From Deltaproteobacteria bacterium (GTDB lineage Bacteria; Desulfobacterota; Binatia; Binatales; Binataceae), in assembly GCA_021780755.1 (NCBI GenBank), contig JAJXYF010000004.1, positions 1 through 64,000 of the forward strand: a DNA stretch of 64,000 nucleotides, written 5' to 3'. The notes below the pieces were generated by a model. That model was not told the origin of the DNA, did not search any database, and saw nothing but the letters and a program-made list of their open reading frames with translations. The translations under genes and the position numbers were made by a program. Shown here in pieces: positions 1 to 9,202 of the stretch. Every line of letters starts with the position of its first letter. Position 1 is the stretch's first letter.

Positions 1-100
1 GAGCGGCGCGCTGCGGGCGACGCCCGCGCGCAGTGGCGCGGCGGGCCTCGGCGTCGAGGTGATCGCCGATGCGATCACGCTCGCGGATGCGCAGGGTTGA
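1..100 (+). CDS. C-terminal end of an upstream gene, possibly single-stranded DNA-binding protein
   Basis: An open frame enters from the left edge and stops with TGA at 98-100. Its last residues read roughly GLGVEVIADAITLADAQG. The strand-like VEVIADAITLAD resembles the last beta strand of an SSB OB-fold, and the order rpsF-ssb-rpsR-rplI is common in bacteria. Only 32 residues are visible and no diagnostic motif is present, so the SSB identity is inferred mainly from its place before rpsR. Confidence 0.4.
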   Translation, partial: SGALRATPARSGAAGLGVEVIADAITLADAQG

Positions 101-188
101 AGGCGGCGTGCACCATCGAATCGAGGCGCGGCGTTCGCGGTGTCTGTCGCGACGCGGCGGTGTGAAGTTACTCTCAGGGAAATGAACA

Positions 189-542
189 ATGGCTGACGAA
201 GAAAGAAGAGATCATGGAGCGGGCGACGGGCATGAGCATGGCCGGGGCGGTCGCGGGCCGCGTCCCGACGGCGAAGGCGGCGGGCGGCCGGGCGAGCGCG
301 GCGGCGGAGCGCGCCGGCGTCCGGGCGGAGGACGCCGCAAGGTCTGCCGCTTTTGCGCGGACAAGACGCTCGCGGTGGATTACAAGGACGTGCGCACGCT
401 GCAAAGCTTTATCACCGAGGGCGGCAAGATCGTGCCGAGCCGCACCTCGGGCAACTGCGCGAAACATCAGCGGCAACTGGCGATTGCGATCAAGCGCGCG
501 CGGGTGATCGCGCTGCTGCCGTTCTCGACGATGGGGTTGTAA
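189..542 (+). CDS. rpsR: 30S ribosomal protein S18 with long Gly/Arg-rich N-terminal extension
   Basis: This 117-residue protein is a component of the small ribosomal subunit platform, near S6. The S18 core occupies about residues 48-117 and includes [22 protein letters not shown] and the [17 protein letters not shown] helix. The cysteines in CRFC and NCAKH make it the zinc-binding C+ type. The first 45 or so residues are an extra Gly/Arg/acidic low-complexity tail; S18 is normally about 75-90 residues. An AGGGA element lies about nine bases before the ATG. The gene begins a ribosomal block with the DUF2232 gene (10 bases later) and rplI. Confidence 0.95.
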   Translation: MADEERRDHGAGDGHEHGRGGRGPRPDGEGGGRPGERGGGARRRPGGGRRKVCRFCADKTLAVDYKDVRTLQSFITEGGKIVPSRTSGNCAKHQRQLAIAIKRARVIALLPFSTMGL

Positions 543-552
543 AGGGCGCGAA

Positions 553-1512
553 GTGACCCGCAGAGACGTAATCGGGCTGGTCCGCGCGGCGTTTGGCGCG
601 GCCGCCCTTTTTCTGGCCGGCGGCGTGGTGCCGATGGTCGGTGGAGTCGCGATGTTGTTCGCGCCGACGCCGGTGCTGGGCTACGCGATCGGCTACCCCA
701 GGGCGCTGTGGCGGATGGCCGCCGCGGTTGCGCTGGCGATGGGGTTGATTGCGCTCGGTGCGGGACCGACGGCGGCCGGAGCGTATCTGCTGACGCTCGG
801 GCTCGCGACCATCCTGATGGTGTACCTGATCGAGCGGCGCCGGCCGTTCGAGACCATCGTGCTATGCACGGCAGGCGCGATATTGCTCGCGGGCGTGGGG
901 GTGGCGTTGGCGTTCGCGGGGTCGCCGGCGGCGCTCGCCGAGGCGTTGCGGCAGAGCCTCACGATCGCGATGACGCACGGCGAAAAATTCTACAAAACGA
1001 TCGGGATCGATTCGGCGATTCCCCCCGATCTGCGCGCGAATATCGTTGAGGCCGCGCTGCGGCTCAGTCCGGCGCTGGCGGTGCTGTCGGCGGCGTTCAC
1101 GGTGTTGATCAATCTGGGCGTGTTTTGGCGGATCAGCGGCCGTCAGCAGCGCCTCGGCTACATGTTGTTCAACGACCTGGCGCGATGGTCAACGCCCGAC
1201 TGGCTGATCTGGGTGCTGCTGACGACCGGATTCGGCTTGTTCATCCCGGTCGATGCGCTGAGTACGATCGCGCTCGATTTGTTCGTATGCGTGGCGGCGG
1301 TTTACTTCTGCCAGGGTCTCGCGATCATGGCGTTTTATTTCAAGGTGCTGTCGATGCCGCCGGCCGCGCGTGGGCTGATTTACTTTGTTACGATTGTGCA
1401 GCCGGTGCTCGCCGCGCTGGTCTGCGCCGTCGGGATTTTCGATCTCTGGATCGATTTCCGGCGGCTAAAGCCGCCCAGCCAGGAGGCGCGAAATTTAGGC
1501 GATTTCCTATGA
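553..1512 (+). CDS. DUF2232 (YybS-like) integral membrane protein
   Basis: This is a 319-residue, strongly hydrophobic protein with about eight predicted membrane segments, starting at a GTG ten bases after rpsR. DUF2232/YybS proteins typically sit between rpsR and rplI in deltaproteobacteria and Firmicutes, and the same position here is the main evidence. The function of the family is not established. The segment around residues 190-215 (QQRLGYMLFNDLARWSTPDWL) precedes the last helices, as is usual in the family. The short spacings suggest co-transcription with the ribosomal genes. Confidence 0.75.
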   Translation: MTRRDVIGLVRAAFGAAALFLAGGVVPMVGGVAMLFAPTPVLGYAIGYPRALWRMAAAVALAMGLIALGAGPTAAGAYLLTLGLATILMVYLIERRRPFETIVLCTAGAILLAGVGVALAFAGSPAALAEALRQSLTIAMTHGEKFYKTIGIDSAIPPDLRANIVEAALRLSPALAVLSAAFTVLINLGVFWRISGRQQRLGYMLFNDLARWSTPDWLIWVLLTTGFGLFIPVDALSTIALDLFVCVAAVYFCQGLAIMAFYFKVLSMPPAARGLIYFVTIVQPVLAALVCAVGIFDLWIDFRRLKPPSQEARNLGDFL

Positions 1513-1539
1513 GTTGGGCCCAATAAGGCAGGCGAATCT

Positions 1540-1995
1540 ATGAATGTGCAAGTAATTTTGAGCGAAGAGGTCACGAACCTCGGACGACCCGGCGACGTGG
1601 TCAAGGTGCGCGCCGGCTACGCCCGCAACTACCTGCTGCCGCGCAAGCTGGCGGTCGAAGCCAACCCCAAGAACCTGCGCGCGTTCGAACATGCCAAGGG
1701 CGTGGCGATGCTCAAGCGCGAAGCGCTCAAGCAGAAGGCGACCAGCCTTAAGGTGCGGATCGAGGCACTGACGCTGGCGATCACGGCGCGCGCGGGTGAA
1801 GAGGGCAAGCTGTTCGGGTCGGTGACCAACATCGATATCGAGCGGGCGCTGCGGGAACAGGGGTTCGAGGTTGAGCGGCGCAGAATCGCGCTGGCCGAAC
1901 CGATCAAGCAACTCGGTGACTTTACCGTTACGGTGAAACTCGAATCCGAAGTCGATGCTCGCCTCAAGGTGAATGTGACTGCAGCGGGAGAATGA
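1540..1995 (+). CDS. rplI: 50S ribosomal protein L9
   Basis: The 151-residue product has the full L9 layout: the N-terminal rRNA-binding domain MNVQVILSEEVTNLGRPGDVV with the signature GYARNYLLPRKLA (residues 26-38), a long connecting helix (about 41-75), and the C-terminal domain with KLFGSVTNIDIERAL. It binds 23S rRNA at the base of the L1 stalk. Length is normal for the family. It starts 27 bases after the DUF2232 gene and is probably in the same operon. Confidence 0.97.
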   Translation: MNVQVILSEEVTNLGRPGDVVKVRAGYARNYLLPRKLAVEANPKNLRAFEHAKGVAMLKREALKQKATSLKVRIEALTLAITARAGEEGKLFGSVTNIDIERALREQGFEVERRRIALAEPIKQLGDFTVTVKLESEVDARLKVNVTAAGE

Positions 1996-2009
1996 GGCCC
2001 TGACGCGCC

Positions 2010-2648
2010 ATGATAAAGCTTTACGACTTCCTGCCTTGCCCGTTCGGCCAGAAAGTACGCATCATTCTTGCGGAGAAGGGCCTGTCCTACGAACTAATCC
2101 AGGTTGATCTGACCCAGGGTGAGCAGCGCAAGCCCGAATTTCTGCGGCTCAATCCGTTCGGACGGGTGCCCGTGCTGATCGACGAGGACATCACGATCTA
2201 CGACTCGACGATAATCGCCGAGTATCTGGAGGACGAATATCCGGAGCCGCCGCTGCTGCCGGCGGTCGGCTCGAGTGCGCTGCGCGCCCGCGCACGGACG
2301 TGGGAGGATTTCGCCGACACTTCATTTACGGCCCAGGTCGGGCAATTGATGAGTGAGATGGGCAAGCCCGAGGGCGATCGCGATCCGGCACGTCTGCAGC
2401 GGTCGCAGACCTTGATCGAGCGCGCTCTCAACTTCATCAACCATGAGCTGCAGGGGCAAGAGTACCTGGCGCAGCAGTTTTCGGTCGCCGATATCGCCTT
2501 CGTCCCGCGCCTGGTGGTGCTGAAGGACCTGGGCCTCGAACCGGGACAGAATCGCCCCAACGTCGAGGCGTGGCTGAATCGGATGGTGGACCGGCCGAGT
2601 ATCCAGAGTCTTGAAGGACTGACGGTACAGTTGCTCGCGGGAGTCTGA
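2010..2648 (+). CDS. Glutathione S-transferase family protein
   Basis: The 212-residue protein has the two-domain GST layout. The N-terminal thioredoxin-like domain (about 1-80) contains LPCPFGQKVRIILAEKGL, the cis-proline strand GRVPVLIDED and the glutathione-binding DSTIIAEYLE. The C-terminal helical domain (about 90-200) contains the N-capping motif SVADIAFVPRL. Such enzymes conjugate glutathione or isomerise or reduce electrophiles in the cytoplasm; the substrate cannot be told. The start lies 14 bases after rplI and the gene is followed by a strong terminator, so it is the last gene of the ribosomal transcript. Confidence 0.88.
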   Translation: MIKLYDFLPCPFGQKVRIILAEKGLSYELIQVDLTQGEQRKPEFLRLNPFGRVPVLIDEDITIYDSTIIAEYLEDEYPEPPLLPAVGSSALRARARTWEDFADTSFTAQVGQLMSEMGKPEGDRDPARLQRSQTLIERALNFINHELQGQEYLAQQFSVADIAFVPRLVVLKDLGLEPGQNRPNVEAWLNRMVDRPSIQSLEGLTVQLLAGV

Positions 2649-2752
2649 TCGCGAGTCGCGCGGGACGAGATAAATCCGCTGACGACGGAAAACCAGGTGT
2701 GTTGCAGCGTCACGGCGATTGATTCACACAGCGGTAACCGTCAAAAAAAGAG

Positions 2753-2790
2753 AACGCCGCCCCGACCTCGAGTCCGGGCGGCGTTTTTGT
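2753..2790. terminator. Rho-independent terminator, likely bidirectional
   Basis: Perfect 10-bp arms AACGCCGCCC (2753-2762) and GGGCGGCGTT (2776-2785) enclose a 13-base loop. A T-run follows on the plus strand, and an A-run (2743-2749) before the stem serves the minus strand. It separates the plus-strand GST gene from the convergent zinc-ribbon gene. Confidence 0.9.
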
Positions 2791-2857
2791 CTGCATCGCG
2801 CGCAATGGCCGCGGATGCGGGTACGGCGTTCGTTATCCTAGTCCAAGCGTCCGCCGA

Positions 2858-3166
2858 TTAGTAGCGCAATTCGGTGGCGTCGGTGTATGCGTCTTCCTCG
2901 TCGGGGCGGGGCGCCACTCCGGTCAGTCGATAAACCAGCTTCGCGCCGAAGAGTTTGTCGCCGATGCGCCCCTGCGACTTCAGCATCCCGCCGTGTCGGC
3001 GACAGCGGGGGCATGCGATCGGCCCGCTGAGCATCGAGGCGGTCTGCGGAGTAATTTGCAAGTCAAAGGTATTGCCACACCCCGGGTTCTGGCACACGGT
3101 CCGATAGATCACACCAGGCTGGGACTTTTTTACGGTCGCGATAGTTTGCGTCGCTGAATTTTGCAT
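2858..3166 (-). CDS. Small zinc-ribbon protein of unknown function
   Basis: The predicted protein has 102 residues and carries two cysteine knuckles: CQNPGC (followed by GNTFDL) and CPRCRRHGG about 25-30 residues later, a typical zinc-ribbon arrangement. The rest is not recognised. The ATG at 3166 is preferred over an in-frame start 51 bases upstream because a strong GAGGAGG lies about seven bases before it. A single ribbon suggests nucleic-acid binding or a structural role, but nothing in the context shows which. It stands alone between the GST terminator and the leader of glgC. Confidence 0.65.
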   Translation of the reverse strand: MQNSATQTIATVKKSQPGVIYRTVCQNPGCGNTFDLQITPQTASMLSGPIACPRCRRHGGMLKSQGRIGDKLFGAKLVYRLTGVAPRPDEEDAYTDATELRY

Positions 3167-3591
3167 CCGATCCTCCTCGGTCAATGAGGGTACTGATCTT
3201 GCCTCAGGCATCGTCACTTTTGATTAGACGTCGTGACAGTAGAAAAGTTTCAAGCATACGTTGTGCCGTTTGGGTCAAGAACCCTGCTTCGTTAGTTAAG
3301 TTATTGGAAAATAAGGAGAATCTTGAATTCGAATAGTTCGTCGCCAAGCGTCAGGATGACGCGAAAGGGGAAAATATCGCATCTTTTGCGACTCTTCGCA
3401 AAATGTGCACTGGAGAAATGCACCGAATTCCACCATCCGCGATCGATTTTCGCCGACCAATCGCCATCGCCGAGCGTGGGCTTTCCTGAGAGCGCACGTG
3501 CCTTTATATTCGAGGGTAGTCGCGGAATTTCCCGCGCGATGGATAGTGCCAGCGTCGTGATGGCGTGGCCGATTGGATAAGTTTGGCCTAG
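3167..3591. other. 425-bp intergenic region before glgC
   Basis: The region is poorer in GC than its surroundings and should hold promoters for the minus-strand zinc-ribbon gene and for glgC. A TTG codon at 3323 follows AAGGAG at a short distance and opens an 85-codon frame to 3580 that matches no family I recognise and lacks domain-like composition. I do not count it as a gene. No clear inverted repeat or terminator is seen. Confidence 0.5.
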
Positions 3592-4827
3592 ATGAGAACG
3601 TTAGCGTTGATAATGGCGGGAGGGCAGGGCACCCGGCTGCATCCGCTGACCCGCGACCGGGCCAAGCCCGCAGTGCCGTTCGGCGGCAAGTACCGGATCG
3701 TGGATTTCGTCCTCTCGAACATGGTGAATTCGCAGATTTATTCGATTTATCTGCTGGTGCAATGGCGATCGCAGTCGCTGATCGAGCATCTGAAGGACGG
3801 GTGGCAGTTCGGGCGGATTTTGCATGACCATTTTATTGTTCCCGTGCCCGCGCAGATGCGGTCGGGGGAGAGTTGGTATCAGGGCACCGCGGACGCGATT
3901 TTCCAGAACCTCAACCTGATTGACGACTTCAAGCCTGACCTGGTCGCGGTCTTCGGGGCTGATCACATCTACCGGATGGACATCCAGCAGATGATCGCGT
4001 TTCACGTCGACCGCAAGGCATCGGTCACGGTGGCGACCCTGCCGGTATCGCTGGAAGAGGCCAATCAGTTCGGAGTGCTCGATGTCGATTCGGGCTTGCG
4101 GGTATTCGGGTTCGACGAGAAGCCGGAAAATCCGCGGCCGATGCCGGGGGCGCCGGGCAAATGCCTCGCCTCGATGGGCAATTACCTGTTCGACCCACAG
4201 GTGCTGCGGGCGGCACTGATCGAGGATTCGCAGGACCGCAACAGCGGCCATGATTTCGGGCATAACCTGATACCCGGCCTGATCGATCGCGTACCGGTGT
4301 ATGCCTATAACTTCATGACCAACCGCATTCGCGGCGACTCCGAGGAAAATCTGTCGTACTGGCGCGACGTCGGGACGATCGATGCATATTATGAAGCGAA
4401 CATGGATTTGCGCGACGCCAAGCCACATCTGAACCTGTATAACCCGTTCTGGCCGCTGCGGACGGCCTACTACAATCAGCCGCCGGCGAAGTTCGTGTTC
4501 AACGAGGAATTGCGCCGCGGCGTCGCCGTGCATTCGGTGATTTCGGAGGGCTGTATCATCTCGGGCGGAGCGGTGCGCAACTCGGTGCTCGGGCGATCGG
4601 TCTTCGTCCATTCGTATAGTCAGATCGACGATTCGGTGGTGATGGACTACTGCAGTATCGGGCGGCACGCGCGGATTCGGCGGGCGATTATCGACAAGAA
4701 CGTGCATATCCCTGAGGGCGAGGTAATCGGCTACGACCTGGAGCAGGACCGCAAGCGGTTCACGGTGACGGACAGCGGAATCGTGGTGATACCGAAATCG
4801 CCGAAACGCGATGGGACCTTCCACTGA
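3592..4827 (+). CDS. glgC: Glucose-1-phosphate adenylyltransferase
   Basis: This enzyme makes ADP-glucose from ATP and glucose 1-phosphate, the committed step of bacterial glycogen synthesis. The 411-residue protein shows the nucleotidyltransferase signature [20 protein letters not shown] (residues 9-28), then [14 protein letters not shown], the sugar-binding [12 protein letters not shown] and [10 protein letters not shown], and a C-terminal left-handed beta-helix (about 300-400) for allosteric control. Length matches the family. No obvious Shine-Dalgarno precedes the ATG. The window also holds a glycogen phosphorylase 55 kb downstream. Confidence 0.95.
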   Translation: MRTLALIMAGGQGTRLHPLTRDRAKPAVPFGGKYRIVDFVLSNMVNSQIYSIYLLVQWRSQSLIEHLKDGWQFGRILHDHFIVPVPAQMRSGESWYQGTADAIFQNLNLIDDFKPDLVAVFGADHIYRMDIQQMIAFHVDRKASVTVATLPVSLEEANQFGVLDVDSGLRVFGFDEKPENPRPMPGAPGKCLASMGNYLFDPQVLRAALIEDSQDRNSGHDFGHNLIPGLIDRVPVYAYNFMTNRIRGDSEENLSYWRDVGTIDAYYEANMDLRDAKPHLNLYNPFWPLRTAYYNQPPAKFVFNEELRRGVAVHSVISEGCIISGGAVRNSVLGRSVFVHSYSQIDDSVVMDYCSIGRHARIRRAIIDKNVHIPEGEVIGYDLEQDRKRFTVTDSGIVVIPKSPKRDGTFH

Positions 4828-5980
4828 GCGGGACGCGCGGCGGAGTTCGGTTGAAAGCCCGCGCGCGCAAGACCATAAGCACGAGATGGGCGATTCGATA
4901 GCGCCGACGGGCGGTGGCGAAGAGGGCGCTAACTCCTCCGGGGTGGATGCGGGACCGCCGCGAAATGGCGCGGCGCGATTGAGGGACGGTGCGGCGCCAG
5001 CCGGTGCGGCGCGCATCGATGGCGGGCAGACGCTGCGCAAATCGCAGCTTCAGCTCAGCTTCAAGGATCGCGTCCTGTTCTACCTGATGGCGGGCGTGAT
5101 CCATGCGTTCAGCCTCATACCGGATTTTCTGCTGTATCCACTGGGGATTGCCGGCGGTTTCATCGGCTACTATCTGGACCGGCGGCATCTGCCGATCGGG
5201 ATGAAGAACCTGGCCATCGCCTTTCCCGAAAAGAGCGAGGCCGAACGGCGGCGCATCCTGCGCGCCTCATATATCAACCTGGGGCGCGGTGGTGCCGAGG
5301 TGATCCGGCTCGGCGGATTTTTCCATCGGCGGCTGAAGCGGCGGGTGAACTACGATCGCTTCGCCTACTGGAACGAAGTCGCGGCGCGAAATCCGGGGCG
5401 CGGGATGATCATTCTGAGCGCGCATTTCGGCAACTTCGAGTTGCTCGCGCCGGCCCATTCGCTGCATGGATTCCAGATCAACCTCGTGCATCATACGCAG
5501 CGCTTCCTCGCCGGCGACGCGCTGATCACGTTTATCCGCGAGCGCGCGGGAGTCGAGATTCTGCGCAAACATGCGGCGGCGCGCGCGATGCTGAAGGCGT
5601 TGCGGCGTGGCGAGACGGTCGGAGTGCCGTTCGACCAGAACGCCAAGCGCAGCGAGGCGATCTTCGTGCCGTTCTTCGGCGAGCCGGCGGCGACGACCAG
5701 CGGCCTTGCGCGAATCGTGGCCATTTCGGGCGCGCCGGTAGTGCCCGCGTTCATCGTGCGCGAGCCGAACCAGCGCAGCCATCGGATCGAAATCCAGGAC
5801 GAGGTACCGATACAGCGCAGCGACGATACCGAGGCGGACATCGTGGAGAATACGCGGCGCTTCGTGAAGGTGATCGAGGACACGGTGCGGCGCTATCCGG
5901 AGCAGTTCCTGTGGACGCATCGGCGGTACCGGACGCGTCCACGCGGGATGGCGCCGCTTTACCCGCCCAAGTCGAAGTAA
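4811..5980 (+). CDS. Lipid A biosynthesis (lauroyl-type) acyltransferase
   Basis: The product belongs to the LpxL/LpxM (HtrB) family, inner-membrane enzymes that add secondary acyl chains to lipid A. The core begins near residue 83 with a membrane segment (LFYLMAGVIHAFSLI). The catalytic HX4E motif is in SAHFGNFELL, followed by the phosphate-binding region GETVGVPFDQNA and the family ending QFLWTHRRYRTRP. The first 80 residues are polar and low in complexity. The ATG overlaps the end of glgC by 17 bases, so the true start may be an internal ATG such as 4886. It indicates a lipid A-containing outer membrane. Confidence 0.88.
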   Translation: MGPSTERDARRSSVESPRAQDHKHEMGDSIAPTGGGEEGANSSGVDAGPPRNGAARLRDGAAPAGAARIDGGQTLRKSQLQLSFKDRVLFYLMAGVIHAFSLIPDFLLYPLGIAGGFIGYYLDRRHLPIGMKNLAIAFPEKSEAERRRILRASYINLGRGGAEVIRLGGFFHRRLKRRVNYDRFAYWNEVAARNPGRGMIILSAHFGNFELLAPAHSLHGFQINLVHHTQRFLAGDALITFIRERAGVEILRKHAAARAMLKALRRGETVGVPFDQNAKRSEAIFVPFFGEPAATTSGLARIVAISGAPVVPAFIVREPNQRSHRIEIQDEVPIQRSDDTEADIVENTRRFVKVIEDTVRRYPEQFLWTHRRYRTRPRGMAPLYPPKSK

Positions 5981-6903
5981 CGGCGCCCGCCGCCAGCGGT
6001 GGGAGGTTGGCGGGCGAGAAATTTAGGCATCAGCAGGATCAGTGCCAGCGCGATCATCCAGGCGGCCGGCGCGGCAATCAGCGGCACGGGGCCGGCGCCC
6101 GCGATCAACCGCGAGGCCGGTGCGCCGCCGTTGCCAATCAGCGGCCAGGTCTTCGCGCCCAGCACGAAGCCCGCGTGCAGGCCGACCGAGAACCAGACGG
6201 TGCCGGTGAGCAGAAAGGCCTCGCCGAGTACGATTCCGAGCAGGAAGAGCCCGAGCAGCATCGGCGCGGCAGCGACCGGATGGCCGAGTTGCGCGGCGCT
6301 GGCGGCGAGATTGCTGAGCCCTGCGCCCGCATGGAACCCGGTGAGGTAGTAATGCTTCGGCGACCGTACGAGGTGGGCGACGGCATAGAAGGCGGAGCTA
6401 GCGGCGAGCGCGCCGCAGGGGCCGAAGTCGCGGCGCATGCCGGCGAGCAGAAACGCGCGGAAGAAGCCTTCCTCGATGATACCAATCGCGATCGCGGGCA
6501 GGACGAAGCGCAGCGCGCGCGCGGCGAGCGCGGCGGCGGTGACGGCGGGACCGGCACCGCTGGCGCGCGCGAGCGCGAAGAGCACGGCGATCGCCGTGAC
6601 GGCGATCGCCAAGCCGGCAGCGGCGCGCCCGAGGTTCGCGCGCGGCGCCGCGAAGCCGGCGCGCATCAGCCCGCCGAAGCGCAGCGGACGCGCGCAGAGC
6701 ATCATCGCCACCAGCAACGTGAACATCACCGTGCGGTCGAAGATGCGCGGGAACGGGAAGCGCAAGCCGAGCGCGGCGAGTATCGCCGCCGCGATCGGCG
6801 AGAGCAGCACGGCGGCCGCCAGCCCGCCGGCGAGCGCGATCGCGAAGCGCAGCGTGAACGACGGATCAGCGGGCGGCCGATTCGGGGTGGCGATGCTCGA
6901 CAA
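5959..6903 (-). CDS. CPBP family intramembrane metalloprotease
   Basis: This 314-residue polytopic membrane protein carries the three CPBP (Abi/CAAX protease) motifs: EEGFFRAF with the glutamate pair and arginine, the histidine in FYAVAHL, and the histidine in VGLHAGFVLG. Bacterial members cleave or process membrane-associated peptides and proteins, but the substrate here is unknown. About eight hydrophobic segments are visible. Its 3' end overlaps the convergent acyltransferase gene by 22 bases. It shares its strand with the SDR gene just upstream. Confidence 0.85.
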   Translation of the reverse strand: MSSIATPNRPPADPSFTLRFAIALAGGLAAAVLLSPIAAAILAALGLRFPFPRIFDRTVMFTLLVAMMLCARPLRFGGLMRAGFAAPRANLGRAAAGLAIAVTAIAVLFALARASGAGPAVTAAALAARALRFVLPAIAIGIIEEGFFRAFLLAGMRRDFGPCGALAASSAFYAVAHLVRSPKHYYLTGFHAGAGLSNLAASAAQLGHPVAAAPMLLGLFLLGIVLGEAFLLTGTVWFSVGLHAGFVLGAKTWPLIGNGGAPASRLIAGAGPVPLIAAPAAWMIALALILLMPKFLARQPPTAGGGRRYFDLGG

Positions 6904-6918
6904 GCGCAGCTTCCAGAA

Positions 6919-7668
6919 TCAGTGGCCGGCGCGCAGCGGATTGCGCTGCGGCTGCAGTACCAGTTCCACCGGGCAGGCGCCGGCGGGCGCGTTGACGACG
7001 GACATGACGGCGGCCGCGACGTGGTCGGCGTGCAGCATCAGCGTGCGGTCGAGCCGTTTGTTGTGCGGTATCAGCGACGTATCGATGAGGCCCGGGATTA
7101 TCACCGACAGCTTGATCCCGCGATCGCGCAGTTCGGCGAAGGCGGCGTGGGTGAAGGCGATCAGACCGGCCTTGGCCGCCGCATAGACGGCCTCACCCGC
7201 GAGCATCCGGCGCGCCGCGTCCGAGGCGACGTTGACGATGACGCCGGCGTCATCGTGCGACGTCATCCGCTGCGCGGCGAGGCGGCTGAGCGCGATCGGC
7301 GCGCGCAAGTCGATCGCCAGGATGCGGTCCTGGTCGGCGGCGCTTAACTTTATCAGCGGTGTGCGCGCGGGTGCCCAGCCGGCGTTGTTCACCAGCACGT
7401 CAACTTGCCCGAAATGATCGAAGGCCGTTTCGATGAGGTTTTCGGGCGCCTCCTCCTGCGCGAGATCCAGCAGCACGATGAGCGAGCGTGCGGGAGCGAG
7501 TCCGCAGAGTTCGCGCGTGTGCTCGAGTTCCTCGTGCGTGCGCGCCGCCAGGCAAAGCGCGAAGCCCGCCTGCGCGAGCGCAATCGCGGTCGCGCGGCCG
7601 ACGCCGCGGCCGGCCCCGGTGACGATCGCGACGCGTTGCCGCGTCTCATGCGGTGGTTCGTGTTCCAT
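6919..7668 (-). CDS. Short-chain dehydrogenase/reductase
   Basis: The 249-residue protein is a classical SDR with a Rossmann fold. It has the dinucleotide-binding TGAGRGVG (residues 18-25), the NNAG motif with DVLVNNAG, the serine-bearing strand VIVNVASDAA, and the catalytic YAAAK. It should oxidise or reduce a hydroxyl or keto group using NAD(P)H; the substrate is not evident. It lies 15 bases upstream of the CPBP gene on the minus strand, so the two may be co-transcribed. A divergent promoter region separates it from manB. Confidence 0.9.
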   Translation of the reverse strand: MEHEPPHETRQRVAIVTGAGRGVGRATAIALAQAGFALCLAARTHEELEHTRELCGLAPARSLIVLLDLAQEEAPENLIETAFDHFGQVDVLVNNAGWAPARTPLIKLSAADQDRILAIDLRAPIALSRLAAQRMTSHDDAGVIVNVASDAARRMLAGEAVYAAAKAGLIAFTHAAFAELRDRGIKLSVIIPGLIDTSLIPHNKRLDRTLMLHADHVAAAVMSVVNAPAGACPVELVLQPQRNPLRAGH

Positions 7669-7843
7669 TGTCGAAGCGGTGAGCGCCCGAAGTTATTCCG
7701 CCGCGTTGGTTAGCTATTACGGTCCATACCCCGCGTTGAAAATCACGACATAGAATATCTGATGATAGCGAGTGTGTGCGGCCCCCGCTATCGCGCTCGC
7801 CCCAGTTGATTCTGTTTTGCGCGGCGGCGACAATTGCATCCCA

Positions 7844-9202
7844 ATGAATCCGCAAGTCTTTCGTGAATACGATATCCGCGGCGTGGTCGAGGACGATTTC
7901 GACGACGATTTTGTGGTCGATCTCGGGCGCGCCTACGCGACCCTGCTCCATCAGGCCGGCAAAAAAACCATCACGCTGGGCCGCGATTGCCGCCTCACCT
8001 CCGACGTGCTGCGTGATCTGCTGATCGAAGGGCTGATTCCGAGCGGAATCAACGTCGTCGATGTGGGCGTGGTGCCGACGCCGCTGCTCTATTTTTCGGT
8101 GCTGCATTGGAACATGGACGGCGGCGCGATGATCACCGGCAGCCACAACGCGGCCGAGTATAACGGCTTCAAGCTGGGCGTTGGGCCGACCACGATCTAC
8201 GGCGCCGAGATTCAGCGGGCGCGGCAGATTATCGAAACGCGGGCCTTTGTCACGAGCGGCGCCCAGGGCACGCTGACGGCGCGGCCGGTGCTGCCCGACT
8301 ATCGCGATTACATCAAGAGCCATATTTCGCTGAAGCCGGGGATGAAAGTGGCGGTCGATGGCGGCAACGGCTGCGGCGGCGTGGTCGCGGCGCCGCTGAT
8401 GCGCGAGATGGGGCTGGAGACGGTCGAACTGTATATCGAGATGGACGGCCGCTTCCCGAACCATCATCCGGACCCGACGGTCGAAGAGAATATGCGCGAC
8501 CTGCAGGCCGCGGTGAAAAAGAGCGGCGCGGAACTTGGTATCGCATACGACGGCGACGCCGATCGGATTGGCGCGGTGGATGAAAACGGGCGCATCGTAT
8601 GGGGCGACGAGCAGCTGGTGCTGTACGCGCGGTCGATTTTGAAGGAGCGCCCGGGCGCGACGATTATCGGCGACGTCAAGTGCTCGCAGCGCATGTATGA
8701 CGATATCGCGCGGCACGGCGGGCGCCCGATCATGTGGAAGACCGGCCATTCGCTGATCAAGAGCAAGCTCAAGCAGGAGCACGCGGCGCTCGCCGGCGAG
8801 ATGAGCGGGCACATGTTTTTCAACGACCGCTACTACGGCTTCGACGATGCGATTTACGCGTCGTTCCGGCTGCTCGAAATTATCGGCCGCGAGGGCAAGA
8901 GCCTGGGCCAGTTGCTCGCCGATTTGCCGCAGACCTGCTTTACGCCGGAGCTGCGCCTGGATTGCCCGGACGACAAAAAATTCGAGGTCGTGCGCAAGGC
9001 GGCGGAGTACTTTCGCGCGCATTACGACACCATCGATATCGACGGTGCGCGGGTGAATTTTCCCGGCGGATGGGGGCTGGTGCGCGCGTCCAATACGCAG
9101 CCCGCGCTGGTGATGCGCTTCGAGGCGCGGGACCAGCAGACCCTCGGCGAAATCCGTTCGCTGTTCGAAAGCAAGCTCAAGGAACTCGGCGCGGACGTTT
9201 GA
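7844..9202 (+). CDS. manB: Phosphomannomutase/phosphoglucomutase (AlgC/ManB type)
   Basis: This cytoplasmic enzyme interconverts hexose 6- and 1-phosphates, here probably mannose 6-P to mannose 1-P. The 452-residue protein has all four domains of the alpha-phosphohexomutases: the N-terminal FREYDIRGVV, the phosphoserine loop ITGSHNAAEYNGFK (serine about residue 100), the metal-binding DGDADR, the sugar-binding GEMSGH, and the C-terminal phosphate-binding RASNTQPALV. An upstream GTG at 7772 is possible, but the ATG at 7844 gives the normal family start. It overlaps manC by one base. Confidence 0.92.
   Translation: MNPQVFREYDIRGVVEDDFDDDFVVDLGRAYATLLHQAGKKTITLGRDCRLTSDVLRDLLIEGLIPSGINVVDVGVVPTPLLYFSVLHWNMDGGAMITGSHNAAEYNGFKLGVGPTTIYGAEIQRARQIIETRAFVTSGAQGTLTARPVLPDYRDYIKSHISLKPGMKVAVDGGNGCGGVVAAPLMREMGLETVELYIEMDGRFPNHHPDPTVEENMRDLQAAVKKSGAELGIAYDGDADRIGAVDENGRIVWGDEQLVLYARSILKERPGATIIGDVKCSQRMYDDIARHGGRPIMWKTGHSLIKSKLKQEHAALAGEMSGHMFFNDRYYGFDDAIYASFRLLEIIGREGKSLGQLLADLPQTCFTPELRLDCPDDKKFEVVRKAAEYFRAHYDTIDIDGARVNFPGGWGLVRASNTQPALVMRFEARDQQTLGEIRSLFESKLKELGADV

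Noticed and set aside
3323-3580. TTG-initiated 85-codon frame before glgC with an AAGGAG nearby
   Set aside because: No domain-like content and weak start; treated as part of the intergenic region.
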